Of a stretch of 31,115 nt of DNA, positions 9,501 to 16,015 are shown piece after piece. This DNA is from a virus. Numbering within the stretch: the stretch's first letter is position 1; each line of letters begins with the position of its first letter. The DNA lies in the IMG/VR virus record IMGVR_UViG_3300025626_000083, positions 1-31,115 of that record; one strand, 5' to 3'. The notes under the pieces were generated by a model. It was not told where the DNA came from. It ran no database searches and worked only from the letters and a program-made list of their open reading frames with translations. A program made the position numbers and the translations under genes.

Positions 9501-10452
9501 TATTCAAGTCAGAATCACCAGGATAATTGTTTGAGTAATAAGGGTTGGAATTAAATATTAATTCTGTGTTACTATCTATGTCTACATTACCGCTTAAAGT
9601 TAATACATCACCAGTGGTGTTAAACTGGTCAACAGTTATAGTTTGATTAACACCATTAAGTAGCAAAGGTACTATTTCCCCAACTGAGTTAACACGTTCT
9701 ACTTTCATTCCTGTTACAGGGATTTTTGGGTAGTAAGGTATTGATATTTGATCAATACTTAGAGTGTTGCTATTTACAATAGCAGTTGAACCTGAATCGC
9801 AGGATCCACCGTTTGGTAAAAATTTGTCATCAACATTTTTCATTGTTGACTCATACTGTAAAGACCCATCAGCGTTTGCGCCAGCTAAAGTACTTTGCTT
9901 AAATAAGTTTATAACCTCGTAAGGGTAATATTTTGCAACTGATATTTGATCTTCGGTTGTGTAATAATTTGTTATAGTAGCGGCGTTTTCAACGTTTATT
10001 TTTCTAGGTTGATTTCTATTATCTGTCCAAAAAAGTAGTTTTTCTAATAGATTTACACCATATATAGGGTTTAATTTAGAGAAATTTAAAAACGCTCCAG
10101 AAACTAATAACACTGGCGAATCGTTGTTTTGAGTATTGTATTTATATATAAAATGATTAGAACCAACTCCTTGCTCATTGTATATTTCTGTAATGTTGTC
10201 TGTTAAAAAAACATATACATCACTTTTAGATTGATCTGTGAAAAATCCAATACAAGATAGACCGGTGACACCTTCGCTGAAAGTAGCTACTAAAGAATTA
10301 CCTAGCACGTTCTCTAAAGAGCCAACGTCTGATCCTTCTGATTTACTAACCTGCGCGTTTATAGCGTTTCTATATTCTCCAGACGGTAATAATCTACTGT
10401 CAAGATCTTTATTCATTTTAGATTTTATGAACGCGTTTTTAACTTCTGCCAT
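6577..10452 (-). CDS. Large tail protein with cadherin-like C-terminal domain (gp12/stabilisation-like)
   Basis: 1291 aa, the longest complete gene here. The N-terminus (MAEVKNAFIKSKMNKDLDSR, then a PSGEYRNAINAQVSKSEG segment) and the following region (LEKLLFWTDNRNQPRKINVE, about residues 135-154) have the look of the tail nozzle or stabilisation proteins of Bacteroidetes podoviruses and crAss-like phages, from memory. The remainder is beta-rich. About residues 1060-1166 include the segments FTINETTGQ, GEDFSMKLKVTDAGG and LSDS, which read like a cadherin-type domain. A final module of about 125 residues (AECKDIYTVWSP to the end) follows. The start lies directly after the stop of the ring-protein gene. 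The likely role is the tail tube or nozzle with an exposed adhesive extension. The structural class is well supported; the exact homology is inferred. Confidence 0.7.
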   Translation of the reverse strand: MAEVKNAFIKSKMNKDLDSRLLPSGEYRNAINAQVSKSEGSDVGSLENVLGNSLVATFSEGVTGLSCIGFFTDQSKSDVYVFLTDNITEIYNEQGVGSNHFIYKYNTQNNDSPVLLVSGAFLNFSKLNPIYGVNLLEKLLFWTDNRNQPRKINVENAATITNYYTTEDQISVAKYYPYEVINLFKQSTLAGANADGSLQYESTMKNVDDKFLPNGGSCDSGSTAIVNSNTLSIDQISIPYYPKIPVTGMKVERVNSVGEIVPLLLNGVNQTITVDQFNTTGDVLTLSGNVDIDSNTELIFNSNPYYSNNYPGDSDLNKDKFIRFSYRFKFSDGEYSLIAPFTQICFIPKQDGYFMTDNVTTEGTVNTYDGDMNQAYGSTIVDFMENKVDEISLQIPLPSIASSLSSDFHIDEIDILYKESDGLAIQVVETIKVSDLSDLNSKVYEYVYQSQKPYKTLPSKEITRVYDKVPVKALGQEIISNRVVYSNFQDKHTPPSSLNYNVSANSKSDFNLKDGEGTVASNVVASTIIPIALDSGFVGVGSIVTSPQAYPSLKLTVLETSGVPVNSITVNEAVTLLANDNLVFNPVSSDSNTTSIVEYPSSSLKSNRNYQVGVVLADKFGRQSTVILSNSKTPITVGSETYVGSTIYSPYSLINPWKWVGNSLKMLFNEGIATQGANPVFNEPGLYNGEITSADYNPLGWYSYKIVVKQTEQEYYNVYTAGATLGLPYNYDGTGVLQKNTSFVTLTNDNINKIPRDLSEIGPQDKSFRSSVILYGRVENQMIDTGTSDPKNVNKQFYPYKTSFTTSSIETLFDIFQVQEFVGAGTNPIPITDISNAFSSFYKSDSNPLIAQITTSQDIDKQFGASNLVIPTTSEYKNITALAIFETKPVESRLDIFWETSTSGLISGLNALVLEDSGAASGFSSFNTSLFTESIVEGGEILENDITPVDSFGVNIDPTIIQSLSMSVTNNNGLDVSSYFTLIDKDPGSPGFYNIDVTSYFIANMYYGSATNTRNFVFTFTLQLNPDPALPLPAPSVFNKLAALSNVAPLIDNGQGDISTNDYFVSATSFGSHIAVNGAADSNPNKYLELQWELSPISPVLQPYFTINETTGQGGALETNIIRAPQTGTYLPGEDFSMKLKVTDAGGAGLSDSIIRNVNTIAPLVVAECKDIYTVWSPTNPGQFDVDIIAEASLYKVEFLNTPASSSGNGFYIYTGYFSDLSGGNTLNDVRLNKTGASTVVDQNADWFFASTKAAVISLYNQSIAGTSNQGSYNNTESAIPNLGDYTIVVR

Positions 10453-10457
10453 TTATT

Positions 10458-11663
10458 TTAGTGTTTTAACCATTTAGACTTACCTCTCATAACTTGAACA
10501 AATTCGTTCAACTTGATATTAGATAGTCTTAATTTAGCGTTTCTAAGCTTAGCGCTTTTTTCTCTTTTCAACCTATTGACAACATACTCTGGCTGATTAA
10601 TTCTAGACGCTATAATAGCGTGGCTTATATAAGCGTACATTGCTTCTTCAGCTAGTTTAGGGACTCTAGTGTCCATTCCTGTAGAAAGACCATCAGAAAT
10701 ATACTCTAATATGATTATACGATCAATTAGATCAGAAGAAAAAGAAAACTTACCTTCTCTATCATTTATAGTAAAATATCCGTTTATATTAGCTTTTTGA
10801 GGATCTAAGCCGTAAAGCTGGCCAACTCCATAAGATTGCTCACCGTATAATAAGTCCCAACTAAAGTCACTATTATCTATTGTATCTCTTCTATTTTTTA
10901 AACCATTATTACTCCATCTATCTTCTGTTATAGATGTTCCGTCTACGTTATCACCAAAGTTGTCTTGCATAGGTTGACCGTTGTCAGACTGCAAAGGCAT
11001 AGAACCTGGGTTTGTTGTCATTGAAGTCGGAGTCATTACGTGCTTAACTCCTTGGTCATCAATCCAATGCATACTAACATAGTTCACGTAGTCTTGAGGC
11101 ATAGCTAAACTAAGGCTATGAGGTATTGTAAGTTCTTGAGAGTTTACACTTCGTAATGTATCATAACTAAACTCTTGCATTGCTCTTTTCGCGTGAAAGA
11201 TAATATCTGTACGTTTAGCGCTTGGAATTAATTTACCGGCACCAACATAAGCAACTATAAAGTTATTTATAATATCATTTAGTTTTGTGTAAGCATATGA
11301 GCCATAATTTTTTTCAACAGTTTCTCCAACAGCTTTTTCAGCATACGTGTTACCGTAATTACCTCCATCCAGTCTCTTTAGTTGAGCTACTATGTAAAGG
11401 TTGTTAACTGGAGCATCTGTATACGTTATAGTATTTCCAGAAACAGTATAACCAGTAGTAACTTCACTCCAGCTACCTGGAAGACCATTAGAGCTACTGT
11501 ATAGTTTAAAGTTGTTTTTTGTATAGTTTATATCAGAACTTGAGGCAGCGTACCACTCTAGGTCAGTATTGAAAGTTGTAGTAAAAGAAACTTTAACACC
11601 GTCACCTTTAAAACCTTCAGCACCTTCGTAGTATTGTCTATTGTTTTCAGTTATTAATGACAT
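10458..11663 (-). CDS. Head-tail ring/tail tube protein with beta-rich N-terminal domain
   Basis: 401 aa. Residues about 1-100 are beta-rich. They include a stretch (KVSFTTTF, then GYTVSGNTITYTDAPVNN and LYIVAQLKRL) that loosely resembles the strand pattern of the T7 fibre N-terminal domain. From about residue 125 on, a helical/beta region follows (NDIINNFIVAYVGAGKLIP; FHAKRAMQEFSYDTLRS; PQDYVNYVSMHWID). I recall this in head-tail connector proteins of uncultured Bacteroidetes phages, without a search. The C-terminus is basic (RLKREKSAKLRNAKLRLSN). The upstream 262-aa gene ends only three bases before the ATG. Its position between the connector and the large tail protein matches a ring or tail-tube component (T7 gp11/gp12 region). 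Confidence 0.65.
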   Translation of the reverse strand: MSLITENNRQYYEGAEGFKGDGVKVSFTTTFNTDLEWYAASSSDINYTKNNFKLYSSSNGLPGSWSEVTTGYTVSGNTITYTDAPVNNLYIVAQLKRLDGGNYGNTYAEKAVGETVEKNYGSYAYTKLNDIINNFIVAYVGAGKLIPSAKRTDIIFHAKRAMQEFSYDTLRSVNSQELTIPHSLSLAMPQDYVNYVSMHWIDDQGVKHVMTPTSMTTNPGSMPLQSDNGQPMQDNFGDNVDGTSITEDRWSNNGLKNRRDTIDNSDFSWDLLYGEQSYGVGQLYGLDPQKANINGYFTINDREGKFSFSSDLIDRIIILEYISDGLSTGMDTRVPKLAEEAMYAYISHAIIASRINQPEYVVNRLKREKSAKLRNAKLRLSNIKLNEFVQVMRGKSKWLKH

Positions 11664-11666
11664 CTA

Positions 11667-12455
11667 TTAGCTTTTTTTATTATTTTCGTTTTGTTGTATT
11701 TCAGAAGCAGCAACTTGTATAACTTGTGGGTCTCTAATAATAACTCCAGAGTAAAATAAAATTCTAGTTATAACATTAACTTGCTCACCGGTGTTTAGCT
11801 CAATGTTTTGAGATAGTTTACCGCTAGAGGGCACTGTTGTTGTAGAGTTACTGTATAAGTATTGACCAACTGAACCCAAGTTATAACCCCAAACTACATT
11901 TTTTGGTTTTCTTAGGAAACTAATACTAACTTCTGATTGTATAGAAGAGGGGTTAACTGTTAGCTTACCGCCTTCGTATAGATATGTAGGAAAGTCTTTT
12001 GTCGACGCTGTTAAAGGAGATTGCTGTATGTTGTAGAATTCGTTACGAGCTAACCTTTGTACTTCTGTTGGAAAACCTGTCAAAGGCGTGTAGAGTACTG
12101 TACCCAAGCTATGAAAAGCTACTTGAGAACCAGTAGGTTCTGAGCCATTATAAATAACTGTACCACCTCCAGCTTCTATTACAGGAAAATTAAACTTACT
12201 ACCGCTGTAAACACACGCACCAGAAGTTTTAAAAGGTGATAATTTTTCATCGATACTCATTTGTCTATCTGAGTAATCGTAATCTGATTGTGGCACTCGT
12301 AGTTGCTGGTTTAAATCATCGAAGTACTGCTCAAAAATATCTAATTGTACTTGAGTAGCTACTCTATTAAATTCATCAGGCGTCATATAACCCCTCTGCT
12401 CTTTGTTAAGTATTAACAGAACTGTCTTGTATACTGTATCTACGTTTATTGCCAT
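11667..12455 (-). CDS. Head-tail connector / tail tubular protein
   Basis: 262 aa. The helical N-terminus (MAINVDTVYKTVLLILNKEQ, then RGYMTPDEFNRVATQVQLDI and FEQYFDDLNQ, residues 1-50) is typical of small adaptor proteins that dock under the portal. It is followed by a beta-rich body and a helical C-terminus (DPQVIQVAASEIQQNE). I recall the pattern with EQRGY and FEQYF from many marine Bacteroidetes phages, where it sits in the head-tail module. It is the first gene after the hairpin at 12483-12504 and starts with an A-rich leader (AAATATAAAAAATAATGGC). The likely role is a P22 gp4 or T7 gp11 equivalent. Position supports this strongly; sequence homology was not tested. Confidence 0.65.
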   Translation of the reverse strand: MAINVDTVYKTVLLILNKEQRGYMTPDEFNRVATQVQLDIFEQYFDDLNQQLRVPQSDYDYSDRQMSIDEKLSPFKTSGACVYSGSKFNFPVIEAGGGTVIYNGSEPTGSQVAFHSLGTVLYTPLTGFPTEVQRLARNEFYNIQQSPLTASTKDFPTYLYEGGKLTVNPSSIQSEVSISFLRKPKNVVWGYNLGSVGQYLYSNSTTTVPSSGKLSQNIELNTGEQVNVITRILFYSGVIIRDPQVIQVAASEIQQNENNKKS

Positions 12456-12478
12456 TATTTTTTATATTTGTTATAATA

Positions 12479-12504
12479 CAAAGGAGACCACCGAAGTGAT
12501 CTCC
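12479..12504 (-). terminator. Rho-independent terminator-like hairpin with UUCG loop
   Basis: On the minus strand, GGAGATCAC-TTCG-GTGGTCTCC forms a nine-pair stem (one G-T pair) closed by C(UUCG)G, a very stable tetraloop. It is followed by TTTGTATT. It lies 20 bases after the stop of the 253-aa gene and 27 bases before the next start. The short T-tract suggests partial termination or RNA end protection rather than a full stop. Confidence 0.7.
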
Positions 12505-12523
12505 ATTATATTAGTATTACATG

Positions 12524-13285
12524 CTATTTAAGTTTTTTCTCAATAGACTTGAAGACTTCTACACCTTCGTCTGTTTTGAAATACGCTGCCATAGCTGAGT
12601 AAGGGTTTTCATCAAAAGGAACTGTCATTAGTTTTTTACCATTGCTTGCCCAAGAAAACGATCTTTGATCTTGTGATAACTTAATGATCTTAGCTTCTAC
12701 AGCTTTGATAGCAAAGTTTCTCAATTGTACGTTTTCATCTTTAGCGAGTTCTAAGAACAAAGCAGGATTCTGCCTTGCAAATAGTAGTAAATCTCTTTTA
12801 AGTTCCTTAGATGACATGTTACTAACCTTGGATCCTAATTCTACCCTTAATATTGCTTCTTGTTGATCTACGTCTAATGACATAGCAGCATTTAAGGCTT
12901 CAATTTGCATCTCCATAACATCTAACTCATCTTCAGCTTCTTCTACAGCGTTAAATTCAGTATATCTAATTCCTTTTAAAGGGTGATATAGTGATAAAAG
13001 TTTTTGTAGTTGTTGATTTCTTTTTGGTACAAACAAAGATCCATCTTTAAATAAGATATGACCTAAAGTTACCTCTCCTTTTTGTTCATCTTTAAAAGGC
13101 GATGACATATTGGTTGCGTATCTTAGTTCTCTTTGTTCATTTGTTTCTTCGTCATAATACAGCATTGGCGACTTTAAACTATGTCTAGCTGGTATTCTTA
13201 ACGTTAAAGGTTGATATGATCCTGTTACAAAGTAGGTTCTATCTTTAATTTCCCACTTTTCATTTTTAATTACTTTTGTTTTCAT
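12524..13285 (-). CDS. Conserved phage protein downstream of capsid gene, function unknown
   Basis: 253 aa with no enzyme motif. The N-terminal 110 residues are mixed beta (TYFVTGSYQPLTLRIPARHS; RELRYATNMSSPF; DGSLFVPKRNQQLQKLLSLY). The middle is acidic (VEEAEDELDVMEMQIEALNA), then helical (MSSKELKRDLLLFARQNP), with a C-terminal piece (GKKLMTVPFDENPYSAMAAY). I recall a similar protein beside the capsid gene in other marine Bacteroidetes phages, always without a known function. It sits alone between two hairpins (12479-12504 and 13316-13356), so its level may be set separately from the capsid gene. Head completion, decoration or assembly control are possible roles, none demonstrated. The leader is A/T-rich (ATTATATTATATCATG). 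Confidence 0.6.
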   Translation of the reverse strand: MKTKVIKNEKWEIKDRTYFVTGSYQPLTLRIPARHSLKSPMLYYDEETNEQRELRYATNMSSPFKDEQKGEVTLGHILFKDGSLFVPKRNQQLQKLLSLYHPLKGIRYTEFNAVEEAEDELDVMEMQIEALNAAMSLDVDQQEAILRVELGSKVSNMSSKELKRDLLLFARQNPALFLELAKDENVQLRNFAIKAVEAKIIKLSQDQRSFSWASNGKKLMTVPFDENPYSAMAAYFKTDEGVEVFKSIEKKLK

Positions 13286-13315
13286 GATATAATATAATTT
13301 GATAATTTAATAAAG

Positions 13316-13356
13316 GTAATAATTACCCCCGTTGATATAACGAGGGTAATAATTAC
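13316..13356 (-). terminator. Long hairpin immediately after the major capsid gene
   Basis: The arms GTAATTATTACCCTCGTT and AACGGGGGTAATTATTAC (minus strand) pair over 18 positions with one mismatch and one G-T pair around a five-base loop. The hairpin starts 12 bases after the capsid stop codon. The following sequence (CTTTATTAAATTATC) is only moderately T-rich. It may act as a partial terminator or as a 3' stabiliser of the abundant capsid message. Confidence 0.65.
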
Positions 13357-13368
13357 ATTAATATACTC

Positions 13369-14826
13369 TTACTTAGTGAACAATACGAAGTTGTTAGCAC
13401 CTTGTACACATAAACATCTTTCAGATAAGAAGTTTACTTCCATAGCGTCTAAGTCAGAAGTGTATGCTCCACCAGCAGAACCAGTTAACCATTGCTTCAT
13501 TCTTCGGTCATCAGCTTGAGAAGCTCTATAACGAACGTGCAAGAATGGACGTCTAATGTTTGTTCCTAATACTTGGTCATAAACAGTAGAAGTTCCAGCA
13601 GGTACTAATACACCGTCGATAGCAGCAACAGGAGCAGCTATAGCAGCAGCTTCAGTTACACCACCTCTTGTAGAAGCATCGTTTAAGTATTTCCAGTCAG
13701 TCTTGTAGAAGTCATAAGAACCTCGACGGAACCCAGAGAATCCTAAGTTCAATGCCATATCTTCAGAGTTCTCAAAGATACCATACGCAGAACCAGCTCC
13801 AGCGTTTCCACCGTTTAATCCAGCTAACATATCGTCAAATCCTAAAGAAGTTTGTCTGTTTAAGAATAACATGTTTTCTTCAATAGCTCCTTGAGTATCT
13901 AAGTTTTTCAAGATAGCATCAAATTCCCCTAATGCATTAGCAGCAGCGTTAAACCCAGCTTCTTCATTTCCTCTAGACTTGATAGCAGCAAATAAACCTT
14001 CAGTACCTTTGTATCCAGCTGCAGAAGCAGATCCAGCACCTGTTGCTGAAGCTTTTTCACCTTCTACTACAGACATTTCTAAGTAGTCTTCAAAACGTAA
14101 TCTTGTTTCAGATTCAGCTTTTAAGTACCATAAGTATCCAGAAGTTCCGTCTTCAGTTGCAACTTCAACCCACCCGATTTGAGCCATATCAGATCCAGAT
14201 ACTACGTATTTGTTTCTAATGATGATTGGTGAGTTAGAGAATTGTGTAAAATCAGGGTCTACACTTACATACCCATCTGTTTGTGAAGCAGAGTAGTTAG
14301 GTGTAGTTGATCCTTTTCCATATTCTGAACCGTATACAAATACTTTGATATCATCAACTGCTAAAGTAGCAGTGGTTGCAGCTGTATAAGGAGCAACAGT
14401 TAAAGCACCTGTAGATAGGTTAGAAGCAGTAACAACACATTTTAATTCAGCTCCTAATTTGTCGATAGCAACGATTGTTGATCCAACAGAAATTACGTTT
14501 CTTACTGTAGCAGAAACAGGAATAGTTAAAGTGTTTACTTGGTCATTTGTTACATCTGTATAAGAGATGTGCAATCTGTTTTGTTCAGACCAAATTACTT
14601 GATCAGAAGACATTGGCATTTCAGCTCCTACCATACGTAAGAATCCAGATAACGTTCTGTTTCCATAACGCTCTACTTCTTGTTCGTAAATTTCTGGTAA
14701 ATACTGCTGAGCGAAAGTATCACTGTCTCCAGCTGCTGTTCCGTCGTTAAACTTTAAAAAGTTTGTTGCTAATGTTTGTTGTTTTTGAGATGGTACTATA
14801 CTACCAAATAATGGATCTAAAGCCAT
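13369..14826 (-). CDS. Major capsid protein
   Basis: 485 aa. It follows the scaffold gene directly and precedes a strong hairpin, the usual arrangement for the most expressed late gene. The sequence is Ala/Gly-rich with balanced charge. Notable parts are the N-terminal segment (SIVPSQKQQTLATNFLKFN), an E-loop-like stretch (YGNRTLSGFLRMVGAEMP, about residues 54-71), Ala-rich helices (AAANALGEFDAILKNLDTQG) and a C-terminal segment (RRPFLHVRYRASQADDRRMK). The length fits HK97-fold capsid proteins of podoviruses, including crAss-like phages (about 480-500 aa). There is no sign of an N-terminal prohead-protease propeptide; a separate scaffold is encoded upstream. The leader is AAAACAATTATTATGGCT, shared with the 168-aa gene. 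Confidence in function is high from context. Confidence 0.85.
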   Translation of the reverse strand: MALDPLFGSIVPSQKQQTLATNFLKFNDGTAAGDSDTFAQQYLPEIYEQEVERYGNRTLSGFLRMVGAEMPMSSDQVIWSEQNRLHISYTDVTNDQVNTLTIPVSATVRNVISVGSTIVAIDKLGAELKCVVTASNLSTGALTVAPYTAATTATLAVDDIKVFVYGSEYGKGSTTPNYSASQTDGYVSVDPDFTQFSNSPIIIRNKYVVSGSDMAQIGWVEVATEDGTSGYLWYLKAESETRLRFEDYLEMSVVEGEKASATGAGSASAAGYKGTEGLFAAIKSRGNEEAGFNAAANALGEFDAILKNLDTQGAIEENMLFLNRQTSLGFDDMLAGLNGGNAGAGSAYGIFENSEDMALNLGFSGFRRGSYDFYKTDWKYLNDASTRGGVTEAAAIAAPVAAIDGVLVPAGTSTVYDQVLGTNIRRPFLHVRYRASQADDRRMKQWLTGSAGGAYTSDLDAMEVNFLSERCLCVQGANNFVLFTK

Positions 14827-14827
14827 A

Positions 14828-14838
14828 ATAATTGTTTT
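14828..14838 (-). promoter_or_regulatory. AAAACAATTAT leader element before the capsid gene
   Basis: Minus-strand AAAACAATTAT ends two bases before the capsid ATG. It differs at one base from the TAAACAATTAT found ahead of three other genes in this window, and no Shine-Dalgarno sequence is present. It may be a translation-initiation enhancer suited to a Bacteroidetes ribosome. Function is inferred. Confidence 0.35.
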
Positions 14839-14840
14839 TT

Positions 14841-15980
14841 TTAGTTAAATTTTTTTGTTCTTACTTTTAATTTTGAAGAATCAAAACCGGTAATAGCTTT
14901 AACTTTTAATCCATTAACAAACACGTTTCCGCTAGAGTTTTTTCTAGGTTCGGTGCTTATGTTTTTAGACTTAGCTATAACATCTTTAACAGCGTCGGCT
15001 TTGCCTTGCTCGTAAAAGTGTTGTGCTATTGTGTCAGCGTTACGCGCCGCATACATAGCTTTGTGGTAACCTTTAGCATCTGCGATACTTCCTTTTTTAT
15101 CTAGGAACTTCCCTATAAAATTAGAAATGTCAGATTGTGCCTCAGCAACCTCGCTAACGTTTTTAACTCCGTATCTAAATTTTTTCTCACCAACGTTAAA
15201 ATCAAAACCTTTGAAATCTTCGTTTAGTAAGTTTTTAGTACTTTGTACAAATTCGTTATGCCGTTGTTTTGCAGCTTCTTGATCTTCGTTGTAGCGGTTG
15301 AAAAAGTCAGTGGCTTTCTGTTGGTCTTGAGTTACGCCGGGTCTCAACTTGATTTCGTCGTAGTATTTACTCTTTGTTTCCTCTAGAAAGTTTCTAGCTT
15401 TTGCAACTTCTTCTTTATACGCAATTTTCTTTTTACGTATATCTCTTTCCTCATCTAACTCTTCATCATATGAAAAATCTTCTAAGATTAGATTTATATC
15501 TTCACCTTCTAAATAAGGTTTTGTTTTCTTATAATACTCTTTTAATAAAGTATCTTCGTTTATAGTAGAGTAGTCAGCGTTTAATCTAACGTAATCTTCA
15601 ACAGTACCACCTGTTTCTTCCATAAAAGAAACTAGTTTTTCTACGTTCTCAGGTAGAGCTTTTCCAACTGTTTTAAGTTCTTGAATAGCCTCTTTAACTT
15701 GCTCTTCAGCAACCTCTACTTCTTCGTCAATAATTTCCTGCATAACCGAGTCTTCAGCTACAGTAGGTTCATCTTGCTTAACAACAACCTCCTCTATCTG
15801 ATCTACTTTATCGGTTTTAATCTCTATCTTTGTAATTTCTGGAGCTACTTTTTCAGCTTGCTCTAAACTTACTTTTGGTATTTCTACCTTAATCACTTCA
15901 TTATCAGTGACTAACTTTTTAGGCTTTTTAGACTTAGCCTTAATTTTGAAGTCTCCTTCTTGTTTTACTGTTTCTGACAT
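14841..15980 (-). CDS. Scaffolding protein
   Basis: 379 aa, highly charged and mostly helical. The first 40 residues are Lys-rich, and residues about 60-105 are strongly acidic (VVVKQDEP to EEVEVAEEQ). The middle resembles podovirus scaffolds (PENVEKLVSFMEETGGTVED at about 109-128; LLKEYYKKTKPYL; DIRKKKIAYKEEVAKARNFL; ETKSKYYDEIKL). T7-type gp9 scaffolds share this acidic start and the Glu/Lys helices. The C-terminus is basic (SSKLKVRTKKFN), as expected for a capsid-binding tail. It sits between portal and major capsid genes, as T7 gp9 does. The gap to the portal gene is 32 bases and carries the TAAACAATTAT element. The call is strong from order and composition. Confidence 0.8.
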   Translation of the reverse strand: MSETVKQEGDFKIKAKSKKPKKLVTDNEVIKVEIPKVSLEQAEKVAPEITKIEIKTDKVDQIEEVVVKQDEPTVAEDSVMQEIIDEEVEVAEEQVKEAIQELKTVGKALPENVEKLVSFMEETGGTVEDYVRLNADYSTINEDTLLKEYYKKTKPYLEGEDINLILEDFSYDEELDEERDIRKKKIAYKEEVAKARNFLEETKSKYYDEIKLRPGVTQDQQKATDFFNRYNEDQEAAKQRHNEFVQSTKNLLNEDFKGFDFNVGEKKFRYGVKNVSEVAEAQSDISNFIGKFLDKKGSIADAKGYHKAMYAARNADTIAQHFYEQGKADAVKDVIAKSKNISTEPRKNSSGNVFVNGLKVKAITGFDSSKLKVRTKKFN

Positions 15981-16004
15981 AATATAATATAATTAAATAA
16001 TTAA

Positions 16005-16015
16005 ATAATTGTTTA
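16005..16015 (-). promoter_or_regulatory. TAAACAATTAT element overlapping the portal stop codon
   Basis: The TAA of this 11-mer is the portal stop codon. The rest leads into an AT-only leader (TTAATTATTTAATTATATT) before the scaffold ATG. The same arrangement occurs at 27046-27056. It may help ribosomes re-initiate on the next gene. Confidence 0.35.
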
